DNA of 64,000 nt from Clostridia bacterium (GTDB lineage: Bacteria; Bacillota; Clostridia; Oscillospirales; UBA644), in contig JAFRTE010000007.1 of the NCBI GenBank assembly GCA_017427285.1, positions 1 through 64,000 of the forward strand, given 5' to 3'. Positions 43,969 to 55,000 of the stretch are shown here, one piece after another. The stretch's first letter is position 1. Each line of letters starts with the position of its first letter. Under the pieces are notes generated by a model. The model saw only the letters and a list, made by a program, of their open reading frames with translations. It was not told where the DNA came from and ran no database searches. The position numbers and the translations under genes are program-made.

Positions 43969-45942
43969 TCAGCTGTTTTTCAGTTTTTTCACTTCGTCGC
44001 GAAGCTTTGCGGCATATTCAAATTCAAGTTTCTTTGCAGCGTCAAGCATTTCATCCGTTAGCTTATTGATAAGTCTGTCCTTTTCTGACTTGGACATCTT
44101 TTTAAGTTCGAGTTCATTTTCCGTATCCAGTTTTTTAACATCATCGACAACACTGGATACTGCAAGCGTATCGGAAATGTTTTTTACCACTGTTTTGGGG
44201 ACGATTCCGTGCTCTTTGTTAAATTCAAGCTGTAAGTTTCTGCGGCGTTCGGTTTCGACAATCGCCTTTTCCATTGCATCCGTGACGCTGTCGGCATACA
44301 TTATTACTTTACCTGACGAGTTTCTTGCAGCACGGCCTATAATCTGAATCAGAGAAGTTTCGTTTCTCAAAAAACCTTCTTTATCGGCATCGAGAATAGC
44401 GATTAACGATACCTCGGGAAGGTCAAGCCCTTCGCGCAGCAGATTTATTCCAACAAGAACATCAAACTCGCCCAAACGTAAATCACGGAGGATCTCTATT
44501 CGCTCAAGCGTGTCGATATCGTGATGCATATAGCGAACTTTGATATCGAGACCCTTTAGATAATCAGACAGCGATTCAGCCATTCTCTTTGTAAGCGTAA
44601 CAACGAGGACTCTTTCTTTTTTGTCAATTCTGTCATTGATTTCACTGACAAGGTCGTCGATCTGATTTTCAGTCGGGCGAACAGAAATTTCAGGGTCAAC
44701 AAGTCCTGTCGGCCGAATAATGCATTCCGCTATCTGAGACGATCTGCTTCGTTCATATTCAGCAGGAGTAGCGGAAACGTATATTACCTGATTTATCTTT
44801 TTATTGAATTCTTCAAATGTCAAAGGTCTGTTATCATATGCCGACGGAAGACGGAAGCCGTAGTCAACAAGATTCTTTTTTCTTGCCCTGTCCCCTGCGC
44901 TCATACCTCTTACCTGAGGAACGGTTGCATGGCTTTCATCGATGATCATCAAAAAATCGTCGGGGAAAAAGTCAAGCAATGTGTAGGGAGTGGAACCGGG
45001 AGCTCTTCCGGAGAGTACTCTCGAATAGTTTTCAACGCCTTTACAGTAGCCCAACTGACGAAGAAACTCTATGTCATACAAGGTCCTTTCCTTGATTCTC
45101 TGAGCTTCAATGAGTTTTCGTTGAGCGGTAAACTCGTCAATTCGCTCTTCGAGCTCTTGATGGATCTCCGCAAGGGCATGTTCCATTCTTTCACTGTCTG
45201 TTAAATACTGCATTGCAGGGTATATGGAAATATGCTTTAATGTTTCAAGGACTTCGCCCGTTACATGGTTGACAAGACAAATACGGTCTATTTCATTATC
45301 AAAAAATTCAATACGAACAAGTTTTTCAAATTCCGAGGACGGAAATACCTCCAAAACGTCGCCTCTTACGCGAAATGTTCCTCTTGCAAGGTCGTAATCA
45401 TTTCTTGTATACCTGATTTTGACAAGGTCTTCCATCAGTTTATCCCGATCGTATATCTGACCGAGACGCACGGAGACAGTCATTTTTTTGTATGTTTCGG
45501 GGTCGCCCAGAGAATAAATACACGATACGCTGGATACAATAATAACGTCGCGTCGTTCAAGCAAAGAAGATGTAGCAGAGTTTCTCAGTCTGTCTATTTC
45601 ATCGTTTATACTCATATCTTTTTCGATATAGGTATCGGTGTGAGGAACATAGGCCTCGGGCTGATAGTAATCGTAATATGAAACGAAATACTCGACTGCA
45701 TTATGCGGGAATAGCTCTTTGAATTCGGTGCACAGCTGCGCAGCAAGGGTCTTATTGTGAGCAAGGACAAGCGTAGGTTTATTGACATTTTCAATAACTT
45801 TTGCCATTATATATGTTTTACCGCTCCCTGTAACACCAAGGAGCGTTTGCTCTTTATATCCTTTTTTTATACCTTCTGTCAGCTTTTCGATAGCACCCGG
45901 CTGATCTCCTGCGGGAGAATACGGAGAAACGACCTGAAACAT
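43969..45942 (-). CDS. uvrB: Excinuclease ABC subunit B
   Basis: Helicase-like subunit that verifies damage handed over by UvrA. Walker [15 protein letters not shown], the beta-hairpin [20 protein letters not shown], helicase motif [11 protein letters not shown], and a C-terminal UVR motif ([20 protein letters not shown]) that binds UvrC. The 657 residues are normal. No uvrC or lexA is in the window. Confidence 0.98.
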   Translation of the reverse strand: MFQVVSPYSPAGDQPGAIEKLTEGIKKGYKEQTLLGVTGSGKTYIMAKVIENVNKPTLVLAHNKTLAAQLCTEFKELFPHNAVEYFVSYYDYYQPEAYVPHTDTYIEKDMSINDEIDRLRNSATSSLLERRDVIIVSSVSCIYSLGDPETYKKMTVSVRLGQIYDRDKLMEDLVKIRYTRNDYDLARGTFRVRGDVLEVFPSSEFEKLVRIEFFDNEIDRICLVNHVTGEVLETLKHISIYPAMQYLTDSERMEHALAEIHQELEERIDEFTAQRKLIEAQRIKERTLYDIEFLRQLGYCKGVENYSRVLSGRAPGSTPYTLLDFFPDDFLMIIDESHATVPQVRGMSAGDRARKKNLVDYGFRLPSAYDNRPLTFEEFNKKINQVIYVSATPAEYERSRSSQIAECIIRPTGLVDPEISVRPTENQIDDLVSEINDRIDKKERVLVVTLTKRMAESLSDYLKGLDIKVRYMHHDIDTLERIEILRDLRLGEFDVLVGINLLREGLDLPEVSLIAILDADKEGFLRNETSLIQIIGRAARNSSGKVIMYADSVTDAMEKAIVETERRRNLQLEFNKEHGIVPKTVVKNISDTLAVSSVVDDVKKLDTENELELKKMSKSEKDRLINKLTDEMLDAAKKLEFEYAAKLRDEVKKLKNS

Positions 45943-45963
45943 TTATAAACTCCTGTAAAATAA

Positions 45964-46647
45964 TTAACCGTCCAATAAATTGCTTTGGCTGAAAGATATA
46001 TAGTCTTCATCTGCAAAAATCAAATGATCAAGCAATAAAATGCCTGATTTACTGAGACTGTCGGCAATTGCGACAGTAGTATTAATATCTTCTTTAGACG
46101 GGATTGCGGTAGCTCCGGGGTGATTATGGGCAATAACGACAAACGACGCGTTGCACTTTGCCGCTTTTTCCGTAACGTTTTTTATGCTTATTTCAGTATT
46201 GTCTTTATTTCCTTCGGAAAGTTCGGTACATGAAACGGGATTCATTTCCGAATCAAAACACATAAGCATTGCTATTTCATTTTTTTTGCCGGTAAACTTT
46301 CCCCGAAGATAGTTTCCGACGTTTTTTACGGAATAGAACTTGTTTTCGGCATTTGTTTTTTCAGCCAGATAAATTCCGAAAGCATCGCGAAACATTTTCA
46401 AAAATACGGCGGATGATGGTCCGACACCGTCAACAGTTACCAGTTCTTCAACCGTTGCGTCAAGTACACCCGACACGGTTCCAAATTTTTCGATCAGCTT
46501 TTGAGCTATCGGATATGTGTCTTTTCTGGGAATTACATAAAACAACATAAATTCCAATACCTGACACGGCGTCATTGCGGTAAATCCGTGTTTATTGTAA
46601 AACTCTCTCAGCCTTTTTCTGTGATGTTCGTGAATGTTGTCGGACAT
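45964..46647 (-). CDS. radC: RadC family JAB-domain protein
   Basis: RadC-type protein with an N-terminal helix-hairpin-helix (VDGVGPSSAVFLK) and a C-terminal JAB/MPN domain. The metal motif is intact as H-x-H-x10-D (AHNHPGATAIPSKED), although the usual PSG after HNH is PGA. The biological role of RadC is still unclear. It is encoded between nrdR and uvrB with short gaps, so it probably belongs to the same transcript. Confidence 0.9.
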   Translation of the reverse strand: MSDNIHEHHRKRLREFYNKHGFTAMTPCQVLEFMLFYVIPRKDTYPIAQKLIEKFGTVSGVLDATVEELVTVDGVGPSSAVFLKMFRDAFGIYLAEKTNAENKFYSVKNVGNYLRGKFTGKKNEIAMLMCFDSEMNPVSCTELSEGNKDNTEISIKNVTEKAAKCNASFVVIAHNHPGATAIPSKEDINTTVAIADSLSKSGILLLDHLIFADEDYISFSQSNLLDG

Positions 46648-46667
46648 TTTAATATCACCAAGAAATA

Positions 46668-47117
46668 TTAAATCTTTTTTGTTATGTTTTCCAATTCAAG
46701 TTTAAAGGTATCAATATCTTTAAAATCCTTATAAACCGAAGCGAATCTGACATAAGCGACATCGTCGATCTCAACAAGTTTATTCATTGCGAGCTCGCCG
46801 ATTTTATAAGACGGGATTTCTCTGTCGCCTTCAAACAGAAGGTCCTGCTCGATATCAGCAACGGTTTTTTCAAGTACGGAATAAGGTATATCTCTTTTAA
46901 CGCAGGCGCGTCTAAAAGAAGTAAGCAGTTTTTCGCGGTTGAATTCTTCCCTTGTTTTATCTTTTTTAATAACGATGAGCGGCGCATGCTCTACTTCTTC
47001 ATACGTGGTAAAACGTCTCTGACAACTAAGGCATTCTCTGCGTCGTCTTATCTTTTCTTCTACCGGACGTGAATCAAGCACTTTACTGTCATTATAACCG
47101 CAATACGGACATTTCAT
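46668..47117 (-). CDS. nrdR: Transcriptional repressor NrdR
   Basis: Represses ribonucleotide reductase genes in response to dATP/ATP. The N-terminal zinc ribbon has CPYC and CLSC (residues 3-34 with [17 protein letters not shown]), followed by the ATP-cone (residues about 49-139). The 149 residues are typical. The start overlaps the TIM-barrel gene by four bases. I did not find nrd genes in the window. Confidence 0.96.
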   Translation of the reverse strand: MKCPYCGYNDSKVLDSRPVEEKIRRRRECLSCQRRFTTYEEVEHAPLIVIKKDKTREEFNREKLLTSFRRACVKRDIPYSVLEKTVADIEQDLLFEGDREIPSYKIGELAMNKLVEIDDVAYVRFASVYKDFKDIDTFKLELENITKKI

Positions 47118-47908
47118 AATAAACTCTCCTTCAATATACTTTCTGCATATTTAACAGAATCCGCGATCTCTGTATCGTTGCCGTACACTCCCGAATAGAC
47201 CTCTATGATGTAATTTCCCGTATATCCGGATAAAGACAAATCAGTAAAAAATGTTTGTAAGTCAAAGACACCTTTTCCAGGGAGTAAACAGGTATTTTCA
47301 CCGTCGAAATCGTTAAGATGGACAAGAACGAGTTTATCAACAACGGTTTTTGAAAATTCGATCGGATCATAACAGGACATATACGCCTGTTTTATATCAA
47401 AAGTGAAGGCAACGCTGTTTTTCATATAATCGGAAAAACGCCGAATAAACTCAATGTCTCCGCTGATAAACTTGCGGACATTTTCCTGTGAAAAGACTAC
47501 TCCAGCGGCCTTTGCTTTTTCATAAAGCGTACCGTAGACATGGCAGTACTTTTCAAATTCGATACTCTTTTCAGACTTAAATCCATGAAAATTAAGTATT
47601 TTTGCGCCTAGAATATTGCAAATCTCGAAATATCTGTCATAAATCCGGAATCCGTCTTCGGTTCTTCTCGGATATTCGGAAAAGAAGAGATAAGTTTCGG
47701 CAAAAGAAGTAAAAGGATGAACGGAACAAACGGATATACCGTAATAATCGATTATTTCTTTCAGTTCCTTTATATAATCGATCTCCATTTCGGAATGGGT
47801 ATTGATAAACAATTCCATTACCGACGCGCCGGTAAGAGTTATATCCTTAATAACTGTTTCGGTAAGACGCGGATAAAAGCATCCGCTTGAAACTCCTATC
47901 CTATTCAT
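47114..47908 (-). CDS. Sugar phosphate isomerase/epimerase family TIM-barrel protein
   Basis: Xylose-isomerase-like TIM-barrel protein of about 264 residues. Signature parts are [52 protein letters not shown] and LVHLNDFDG, giving His/Glu/Asp residues for a metal site. The start at 47908 overlaps the scfB stop; an in-frame ATG at 47923 lies within scfB. It sits between scfB and nrdR; the substrate is unknown and a link to SCIFF processing is only contextual. Confidence 0.8.
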   Translation of the reverse strand: MNRIGVSSGCFYPRLTETVIKDITLTGASVMELFINTHSEMEIDYIKELKEIIDYYGISVCSVHPFTSFAETYLFFSEYPRRTEDGFRIYDRYFEICNILGAKILNFHGFKSEKSIEFEKYCHVYGTLYEKAKAAGVVFSQENVRKFISGDIEFIRRFSDYMKNSVAFTFDIKQAYMSCYDPIEFSKTVVDKLVLVHLNDFDGENTCLLPGKGVFDLQTFFTDLSLSGYTGNYIIEVYSGVYGNDTEIADSVKYAESILKESLL

Positions 47909-49319
47909 CTGCAATAGCTTCAAGAGCCTTTAAGTAGATAGCGCATTCAATGCGTTTTCTTTCCATTTTGCAGGAGATTTCGTGGGGCTTAAGTATATCG
48001 CGATGACAGTTGTAGTTATTTGCGGCGCAGCCGCCGGAGCAATAATATTTTGCCCAGCAATCTTCGCAGACCGGTTTATTAAGAACGGTGGACTGCTTGA
48101 AATAATCAACAAGCTCTTTTTTTGTATCAAAACCGTCCATAACATTTCCGAGCTTAAATTCGTCCATACCAACGAAGCGGTGACAAGGGTAAATATCACC
48201 GTCCGGAGTAATTGCAACGTATTCTGTTCCGCATCCGCATCCTTTAACGCGTTTTATAACGCACGGACCCTGTTCGAGATCTATCATGAAGTGAAAAAAG
48301 TTAAAAAATTCACCTTTTGCGCGAATATCGGCCAGATTGTCTGTCAACAGATCGTATTCGCTGAAAATCCTTTCCAAATGTTCTTCTTTAATGGCAAGAG
48401 GATCATTGCTGTCAAGAACAACGGGCTCAACTGAAACCTGATCAAACCCTAGCGAACGAATATGCTGAACATCCGAGGCAAAATCAAGGTTTTGCGACGT
48501 AAATGTTCCGCGAACGTAATAATCTTTTCCTTTTCTGTTTGCGACAAGCTTTTTAAACTTCGGGACAATCCTGCTATAACAACCTTTTCCAGAAACATCG
48601 TAACGCACGGAATCGTTGATTTCTTGTCTTCCGTCCAGAGAAAGGACGACATTTGACATTTCACGGTTTATATAATCGGTAATTTTATCATTAAGAAGGA
48701 TTCCGTTTGTAGTTATTGTAAATCTGAAGTTTTTATTATGCTGTTTCTCGATGGATCGCGCATATTCAACGGTTTTTTTAACGACATCGAAATTTATAAG
48801 CGGCTCGCCGCCGAAAAAATCAACTTCAAGATTATGTCTTGTGCCGGATCTTTCGACAATAAAATCGATCGCTTTTTTCGCAACTTCAAACGGCATATTT
48901 TTTCTGCCGTGACCGAAATCTCCGCCTTCGGCAAAACAGTATTTGCATCTGAGGTTGCAGTCGTGAGAAATATGAAGGCAAAGCGCTTTAACGGGATAAT
49001 CTTCCGGAAGGTTTATTGCATAATCTCTTTTTGCAAAAAGCATTTCATCTTCATATAGCTCTTTAAGCTCCGAATAAGCATCTTCTATATCGGTTTTATC
49101 AAAACTGAATACTGAAATAAGCTTGTCCCTGAAAACTGAAGGGCAAGCGGAATTTGTGAATACTGATTCGGGCGTTGATTTCTTATCCGCGCTGTCGCCA
49201 TCACACGCGTCACTGATAAGTCTGCAGAGTTCATAAGCGGTCGGCTCAAGAACATGAACCGAACCGCTTTCAACGTCCAGAACGATATTTATGCCGTTGT
49301 GAGAATAAAGATGAAGCAT
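47901..49319 (-). CDS. scfB: SCIFF radical SAM peptide maturase
   Basis: Radical SAM/SPASM enzyme that forms thioether bonds between Cys and Thr in the SCIFF peptide encoded just upstream. The radical SAM triad is C121, C125 and C128 (CNLRCKYC); an N-terminal peptide-recognition region precedes it. The C-terminal SPASM Cys run includes CVIKRVKGCGC, YPCHRF, CEDCWAKYYCSGGC and CHRDILKPHEISC. The 472 residues are typical. Its ATG immediately follows the scfA stop. Confidence 0.95.
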   Translation of the reverse strand: MLHLYSHNGINIVLDVESGSVHVLEPTAYELCRLISDACDGDSADKKSTPESVFTNSACPSVFRDKLISVFSFDKTDIEDAYSELKELYEDEMLFAKRDYAINLPEDYPVKALCLHISHDCNLRCKYCFAEGGDFGHGRKNMPFEVAKKAIDFIVERSGTRHNLEVDFFGGEPLINFDVVKKTVEYARSIEKQHNKNFRFTITTNGILLNDKITDYINREMSNVVLSLDGRQEINDSVRYDVSGKGCYSRIVPKFKKLVANRKGKDYYVRGTFTSQNLDFASDVQHIRSLGFDQVSVEPVVLDSNDPLAIKEEHLERIFSEYDLLTDNLADIRAKGEFFNFFHFMIDLEQGPCVIKRVKGCGCGTEYVAITPDGDIYPCHRFVGMDEFKLGNVMDGFDTKKELVDYFKQSTVLNKPVCEDCWAKYYCSGGCAANNYNCHRDILKPHEISCKMERKRIECAIYLKALEAIADE

Positions 49320-49469
49320 TTATTTGCGTGCTTCGTTTTCACATTTCTGGTTGGCGACTGTGCATGAAGTTTTGCATGCACTCTGGCAGGAAGTCTGGCA
49401 TTCGCCGCATCCGCCTTTGCAAGCAGATTTCTTAAGAGTTTTCTTAACAAGGGTTTTTACCTGTTTCAT
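49320..49469 (-). CDS. scfA: SCIFF ribosomal peptide precursor (six Cys in forty-five)
   Basis: Short gene of 49 codons starting MKQVKTLVKKTLKKSAC. The Cys-rich core has the canonical SCIFF spacing: C17, C21, C24, C28, C32, C36, followed by TVANQKCEN with C43. It is the substrate of ScfB, which installs thioether links. AAGGAG lies seven bases before the ATG, and the stop directly touches the scfB start. This precursor is nearly universal in Clostridia, but its final function is unknown. Confidence 0.96.
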   Translation of the reverse strand: MKQVKTLVKKTLKKSACKGGCGECQTSCQSACKTSCTVANQKCENEARK

Positions 49470-49485
49470 TTGAGTTCTCCTTAGA

Positions 49486-49514
49486 TTTATAATATGGTAT
49501 TGTTAAAATGACAA
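49486..49514 (-). promoter_or_regulatory. Promoter of the scfA-scfB operon
   Basis: On the minus strand TTGTCA and TATAAA with a 17-base spacer, starting a few bases after the yajC stop. It would let scfA be transcribed independently of yajC. Confidence 0.65.
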
Positions 49515-49520
49515 ACTGAA

Positions 49521-49919
49521 TCAGGAATCGGAAATTGTATCTTTTGACTGAATTGCCCATTTTTTAATGGAAATTCTGTTTTTATCGGCGCCTGTTTCGA
49601 TTATATATGTATCGTCGTCTTTAATCTGACGAACAATACCGGTGATGCCGCCGATAGTGGTGATCTGATCTCCGATTTCGATGCTGTTGCGCATTTTCTG
49701 GGTTTCTTTTTCCTGTTTGCGCTGAGGTCTTATCAAAAAGAAATAAAAAGCGACGATAACGAGAACAAAAGGAACAAAACTTAAAATAGTGGTCCAGATA
49801 TTGGCGGTTGGCTGAGCGGCAGCGGTTGCATCGGCAGTTGTGCCTTCCAAAGCGTTTGCGATATTGCCGTCTGAGCTGAGAAGAATTGAAAGAGATGTAA
49901 ATATTTTAGATAAAAACAT
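49521..49919 (-). CDS. yajC: Preprotein translocase subunit YajC
   Basis: Single-span membrane accessory of the Sec translocon. The transmembrane helix (about residues 46-64, FVPFVLVIVAFYFFLI) is followed by RPQRKQEKE and the KOW-like fold EIGDQITTIGGITGIVRQI. It has an unusually long Ala/Thr-rich N-terminal stretch of about 40 residues before the helix. SCIFF genes near yajC recur in Clostridia. secD/secF are not adjacent. Confidence 0.92.
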   Translation of the reverse strand: MFLSKIFTSLSILLSSDGNIANALEGTTADATAAAQPTANIWTTILSFVPFVLVIVAFYFFLIRPQRKQEKETQKMRNSIEIGDQITTIGGITGIVRQIKDDDTYIIETGADKNRISIKKWAIQSKDTISDS

Positions 49920-49953
49920 AAATATCCTCCGATATACGTATTATTCTTTTTAA

Positions 49954-49982
49954 ATTATACTATATATAGTAAAAAAAAGCAA
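49954..49982 (-). promoter_or_regulatory. sigma-A promoter of yajC
   Basis: On the minus strand TTGCTT and TATAAT with a 17-base spacer that contains the 12-base palindrome ACTATATATAGT next to the -10. Confidence 0.72.
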
Positions 49983-50051
49983 GAGTTTTAATGGGTTATT
50001 TTATGACATTTTTACGATAAATTTTATTTTTGGCTTATTATTGATTCGATC

Positions 50052-50978
50052 TCAGTTATTATCGGTCTTGATTTCATTATCGTCAAGAACAGCTTCTTCG
50101 GTATTTTCTTTAAGCTCGACGGTTGGACCGTCTTTTGCGGCAGCATTTTTGTCCTTTTTATCCTGCTTGTTGGAAACAAGCTGAATAAACCTGAAAATGA
50201 GGAAAGAAACGAGAAAATCAGCAATATATGAAAAGATACTGTCAACAGTAATATTATAAGGATTGCCTGGGAGGAAATGCATTACGAATTCGGCAAGATG
50301 CAAAACGGAAAGGAACACGGCGCAATGTCCGAACGCAACGAAGTATTTTCTGACCCGAAGTCCTGCAAGTATTTTTGAAAAATTAAGACAGGACAAAACG
50401 ATAAAGCCAAGCAAAAGGATAGTATGGGTGCTGTATGCTTTGGAAAGAATTTCGTTCAGATCGAGAAAGCGGGTAAAAAGGCGAAGAAGGTAATAAAAAG
50501 TTAATGAAAGGGATAAAATTGCCATTACGGAATTTACCGAATAACGTTTCGGGTCTGACGCGAAAAATACGATAAAAACACAGGTCAGAACAGCAAATAC
50601 AAGAATGTAAAATCTGGTATCAAGCAATAAATCCGTAAAATTCTCGAAACTGAAGTTGATCTCGGATTCAACAAAAATATCTCTGAGCGCGCTTCCCAAT
50701 ATAAAGACAGCAGAGGAGATCATTATAATTTTATCTGGAATGCCGAGCGCCCCGAAGCGCTTTCTTGAAGATTTTGATTCTGTTTTGATCAGAAATAACT
50801 CAGAAATAAAAAAGGCAATTACAAGGAAAATATAGATATTGAACAATAAGGGGATAAAGCTCTCGAGATAGTAAAATCCGTTTTCGGGATCAATTGCATA
50901 AATAATTTCCAGAACGCGGAATAATAATCCGAAAAGGCTTAACGGAAGAAGCATTTTCGTATATATTTTTGTTTTCAT
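50052..50978 (-). CDS. Polytopic membrane protein of unknown function
   Basis: A 308-residue protein with about eight hydrophobic segments between residues 8 and 265, and a charged cytoplasmic-type tail of about 45 residues rich in Lys, then Glu/Asp (NKQDKKDKNAAAK ... ENTEEAVLDDNE). I do not recognise a family. It stands as a single transcription unit with a consensus promoter at 51026-51054. Confidence 0.8.
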   Translation of the reverse strand: MKTKIYTKMLLPLSLFGLLFRVLEIIYAIDPENGFYYLESFIPLLFNIYIFLVIAFFISELFLIKTESKSSRKRFGALGIPDKIIMISSAVFILGSALRDIFVESEINFSFENFTDLLLDTRFYILVFAVLTCVFIVFFASDPKRYSVNSVMAILSLSLTFYYLLRLFTRFLDLNEILSKAYSTHTILLLGFIVLSCLNFSKILAGLRVRKYFVAFGHCAVFLSVLHLAEFVMHFLPGNPYNITVDSIFSYIADFLVSFLIFRFIQLVSNKQDKKDKNAAAKDGPTVELKENTEEAVLDDNEIKTDNN

Positions 50979-51025
50979 TAACAGTTTAATCCTTTATTAA
51001 GATATAGATTTGTTATAATCAATTA

Positions 51026-51054
51026 ATTATATCCTATTTTATTCAAAATGTCAA
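51026..51054 (-). promoter_or_regulatory. Consensus sigma-A promoter of the unknown membrane protein
   Basis: On the minus strand perfect TTGACA and TATAAT with a 17-base spacer, about 48 bases before the ATG at 50978. Confidence 0.85.
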
Positions 51055-51095
51055 GTGTTTTAATAAATAATGATATAAATCTCACGATTTCGGCT

Positions 51096-51129
51096 AAAAA
51101 AAGAAAGCCGAAAATAAATCAGCTTTCTT
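51096..51129 (-). terminator. Rho-independent terminator after the DegV gene
   Basis: An 8-bp stem (AAGAAAGC with GCTTTCTT) and T run on the minus strand, nine bases after the degV stop. An alternative pairing (TTTCGGCT with AGCCGAAA at about 51088-51113) overlaps it. Confidence 0.8.
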
Positions 51130-51137
51130 TTTTATAC

Positions 51138-51992
51138 TTATTCTGCTCTTTCAAATAAAATTCCAAGAGTGTTCGGTCCACAGTGAGAAGCTATTGTCGA
51201 TCCCGCAGGCGTATCGTAAACGGTTTCGAAGATCCCCGTTGCTTTTGCCGCTTCAACGCAAGCGGCTACATATTCGGGATGTTCAACGCAGGTATGAGTA
51301 ATAAAAACACGTTTCTTAACAAACTTCATTCCATCAACGGAAAGTCTGTCGTTAATATACTTGACCAGAATATCCTTCATATTGCCGCGGTATTTTTTAC
51401 CGACTCCGAGTTTTCCGTTTACGACCTCTATACAAGGATGTAATTTAAGAAGATTTGCTCCGAATGCGGACACTGCCGAGCATCTTCCGCCTTTATACAG
51501 ATAATCGAGCCTGTCAATTATAAAGCTGACATCCATATTTTTGGTTTCACTGTCTATCTTCTTTACTATGTCTTCTGCAGACATGCCTTCATCCCGAAGA
51601 TCGCATGCTTTCAGCAAACTGAGAGAAATACCGGTCGATAGATTTGCAGAATCGGTATAGTAAACGTTCGGAAGCTCTTTTGCGGCAATAGCTACATTCT
51701 GAAGTGTTGAAGATAAATCGTTGCCGATACCGATAAAGACGACGTCGCATCCATCATCAACAAATGGTTTAAAGAAAGTTATGAAATCGCCGACGCTTCG
51801 CGCCGCTGTTTTAGGCAGCACGTCTGTTTTGTCAACATATTCGAAAATGTCTTTCGGGAAAACGTCAACACCGTCCAGATAAGAGTCGTTGCCAAGCGTA
51901 ACGTTTAAAGGCAGCACTTTTATATTGAACTTTTCGATTATTTCATTTGTCAGATCGCAACAGCTGTCTGTTGTGATAACTACTTTACGCAA
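51138..51992 (-). CDS. DegV family fatty-acid-binding protein
   Basis: DegV/FakB-type protein that holds a fatty acid for phosphorylation by FakA. The N-terminal ITTDSCCDL, GTAARSVGDF-like PKTAARSVGDF and the DSANLSTGISLSLL phosphate/fatty-acid region match the family. The 284 residues are typical. It is the last gene of the operon starting at 58951, 12 bases after the mannosidase. FakA is not in the window. Confidence 0.92.
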   Translation of the reverse strand: MRKVVITTDSCCDLTNEIIEKFNIKVLPLNVTLGNDSYLDGVDVFPKDIFEYVDKTDVLPKTAARSVGDFITFFKPFVDDGCDVVFIGIGNDLSSTLQNVAIAAKELPNVYYTDSANLSTGISLSLLKACDLRDEGMSAEDIVKKIDSETKNMDVSFIIDRLDYLYKGGRCSAVSAFGANLLKLHPCIEVVNGKLGVGKKYRGNMKDILVKYINDRLSVDGMKFVKKRVFITHTCVEHPEYVAACVEAAKATGIFETVYDTPAGSTIASHCGPNTLGILFERAE

Positions 51993-52004
51993 TGGGATTC
52001 CTCC

Positions 52005-55000
52005 TTATAATTCAATGCAAACAGTTTTGATCTCGAAGGGTTTAACGTACATTTCAAAAGATGAATCGGTTGAGACAACGGCTTTTTCCTCTTCGAGCAT
52101 ATTTGTTTCCACGATACGTTTAATACCGTTGATTCCTACACATGCCTTAACCTTTTTGCCGGTACCGAGAGCATCGTAGAATCTGACTACAACGCCGTTT
52201 CCGTTTTCCGCCTTTTTAACTGCTTCAACAATTATATTTGAAGAGTCAAATTTAATGAGAGATTCAGGAATTTCACAGCGACCGCCAACGGTTGTGACAT
52301 TTACGTTAAGCTCGTATGCGGGTCTGACAACGCTTTCAACGGAAAAAGCATCATGAGGCAGTAAAGAATATGTGAAAGTGTGGACTCCGTTATCTCCGCG
52401 GGGATCGGGATGAGTGCTGCTCTTGAGAAGAGTGGGACGAACATCGCTTCCGAGAACGGAAATACCGTATTTGCAGTCGTTAAGAATAGCAGCGCCGAAT
52501 TCCATTTCGGATATATCAGTCCATTTATGATTGCATACCTCAAAACGAGCTCTATCCTGAGAAAGATTTCTGTGAGTGGGACGTTCCGCATAACCGTACT
52601 GAATTTCGTGACGTGCAGTACCGGAGAATACATTGAGTTCAAACCCTGCTTTAAGGAGTTTATGCTTCTCTTTCCAGTCAACTTTCGTTTCGAAATCGAC
52701 CTTTTTGCTGTCGGCGTAAAATACGGTGTCCTGAGTAAACAAAGACGCCTCCCCTATCTTCCATACGCTTCTTATACGGAGCTGAAGCTCGCCGTTTGCA
52801 ATAACTTCACGGGATACAAGGTTTGTCTGAAGCTGCATTTTAAGATACTGATCGGGGTTGATATCCCAGTTATCCCAATAATTCGGAAGATCTTCACCGA
52901 GCCATAGAGAGTTAAGCGAGCCTCCGTCCTTAACGAGCTCTCTTCCTGTTGATTTATCTGTAAAGCTTGAAATTCTGCCTATCTTATCGTATTTTACTTC
53001 CGCATAAGGCGTAATTACCTTTGTGAGAGAAGAATTGACTTTAAACGGACTCTTACCGGAATTATCAACTTTTTCGACAGAATAAACCGCTGAACCGAGC
53101 GCGGGAACATCTGCGCCGGAAACATATACTTTATTAACGCCTTCAAGGTCGGTATATTTCTGTGCTTTAATGCCCTTAGGCGCTTTATCTGTATTTTCGA
53201 GAACGAACGATTTTCTGTTCCAGCTCAAATCGTTGAAAACAGTTATTACGTTTGAGTCGATTTCGGATATTTCAAGCGCTTTTTCGGATGTTAACAGCTG
53301 AGCGGCGGATAGTCCTTCCTTAAATGCTGCGATCGCCTCATCGTTTACTCTTGCAATTGACGAGCCGGGTAAAATATCGTGGAACTGATGCATGAGAAGA
53401 TGTTTCCAGAGTTTATCAAGCTGTTCCGTAGGATATTCTTTTCCCCTGAGATATCCGAGAGTTGAAACAAACTCAAGCGCTCTCATTGCAAATTCGAGTT
53501 TTCTGTTGCCTTTTTTAACACCGGCAACAGACGTTAAAGTACCTCTGTGGAGCTCAAGATAAAGTTCGCCGAACCACTTGGGCAGATCGACAGAAGTATC
53601 CTCGAGTTTATGCATAAACTTTGAAACAGTTGTCATCTCGCCCTTTGGGCAGCCTTCGAGATCGCGAACGCGTTTTTCGTATTCTGCAAGTTCGTAAGTC
53701 GGTCCGCCGCCTCCGTCACCGTGACCGAGCGCAGCAAGACGCATTTCCTGAACGTCTTTATGCTGAACATCATTCCACATTGAAATCAGTGTTTCGGGAG
53801 TGGGATTTGCTGGGATCGTATTGAAATGCGCAAGAACGGATGATCCGTCTATTCCTTCCCATATAAACGTATCGTATGGGAACCTGTTTGTGTCATTCCA
53901 CGAAAGCTTTGTTGTGCAGAAGTAATTAATGCCGCATCCTTTAAGAATCTGCGGGAGCGCCGCCGAGTATCCGAAAACGTCGGGTTCCCAAAGGACATCT
54001 GATGAATAGTTATAATACTTTCTTGTAAAAGTCTGTCCAACAAGGAGCTGACGGACAAAGCTTTCGCCGGACGTTATATTGCAATCAGGTTCGACCCACA
54101 TTCCGCCGTTGGGCTCCCATCTGCCCTCTTTTACACGCTCCTGAATACGCGCAAAAAGCTCGGGATAGTCCTGACGGACAAAATCTGCGTGGCAAGGAGC
54201 GCTCTGGATAAAGATAAAATTATCGTTCTGCTCCATCAGATTAAGAACGGATGAAAAAGTCCTTCCGCACTTTCTGCGAGTTTCGCTGATGGGCCATAGC
54301 CAGGCGGTATCTATATGAGAATGTCCGACAAGGCCTATTGTAGGAGCTGTTTTTGAATTTTTGGAAGAAAGGAAAGGTTTCATTGCGGCGCATGCGTCTT
54401 TCAGCTTGGGGCGCCATTCACTTTCGGGCGTTTCATCAGGATCGCCGTTTATAATTGCAAAAACATGCTCGAGCACTTTCATGGCTTTAGCGGTTCGGAG
54501 ACTGTTTTTGTCTCTTGCGGTCGCTTTGACGAAAGAAAGGATCGTTGCAAGATCGAAAATAAAGTCGCGGACATCTTCGCGCTCCTGAGCTATGAAGATT
54601 CCTCCGAAAGTTTTGCAGCCTTTAGTTATTTTCGGGTTAGACTCGCCGATTCCGCATCCGGGAAACCAATGTCCGCTGTACGATTCAAAAGCGAAGTGAT
54701 ATTTGTCTCCTTTTTTCGCAGACTTAGCGAGATGAACATAAGGATGGTTGTTATCGAAAACGCCTTTAACGATATCGTTTGCAAACCATAATGTTTCGCC
54801 GTTTGTTTTTGCGCCTACAAAAAGACGCTTTCCGTCCATAGAAGAAGGAATTTTATAATCGCAGCGAAACCATGCGGTAATGCCTTCATCGCCCCACGAA
54901 GCGCCTTTCTCGATCGGTTCTCCTTTCTGTGAAGGTTCATGATGAAGTCTTTCGGGCGTTTCAAAAACAGTAACGCCTTTGACTTCGTCAATGTCCTCAA

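Noticed and set aside
46078-46140. Altered JAB motif in RadC (HNHPGA in place of HNHPSG)
   Set aside because: The metal ligands H-x-H-x10-D are all kept, so this is ordinary sequence variation.
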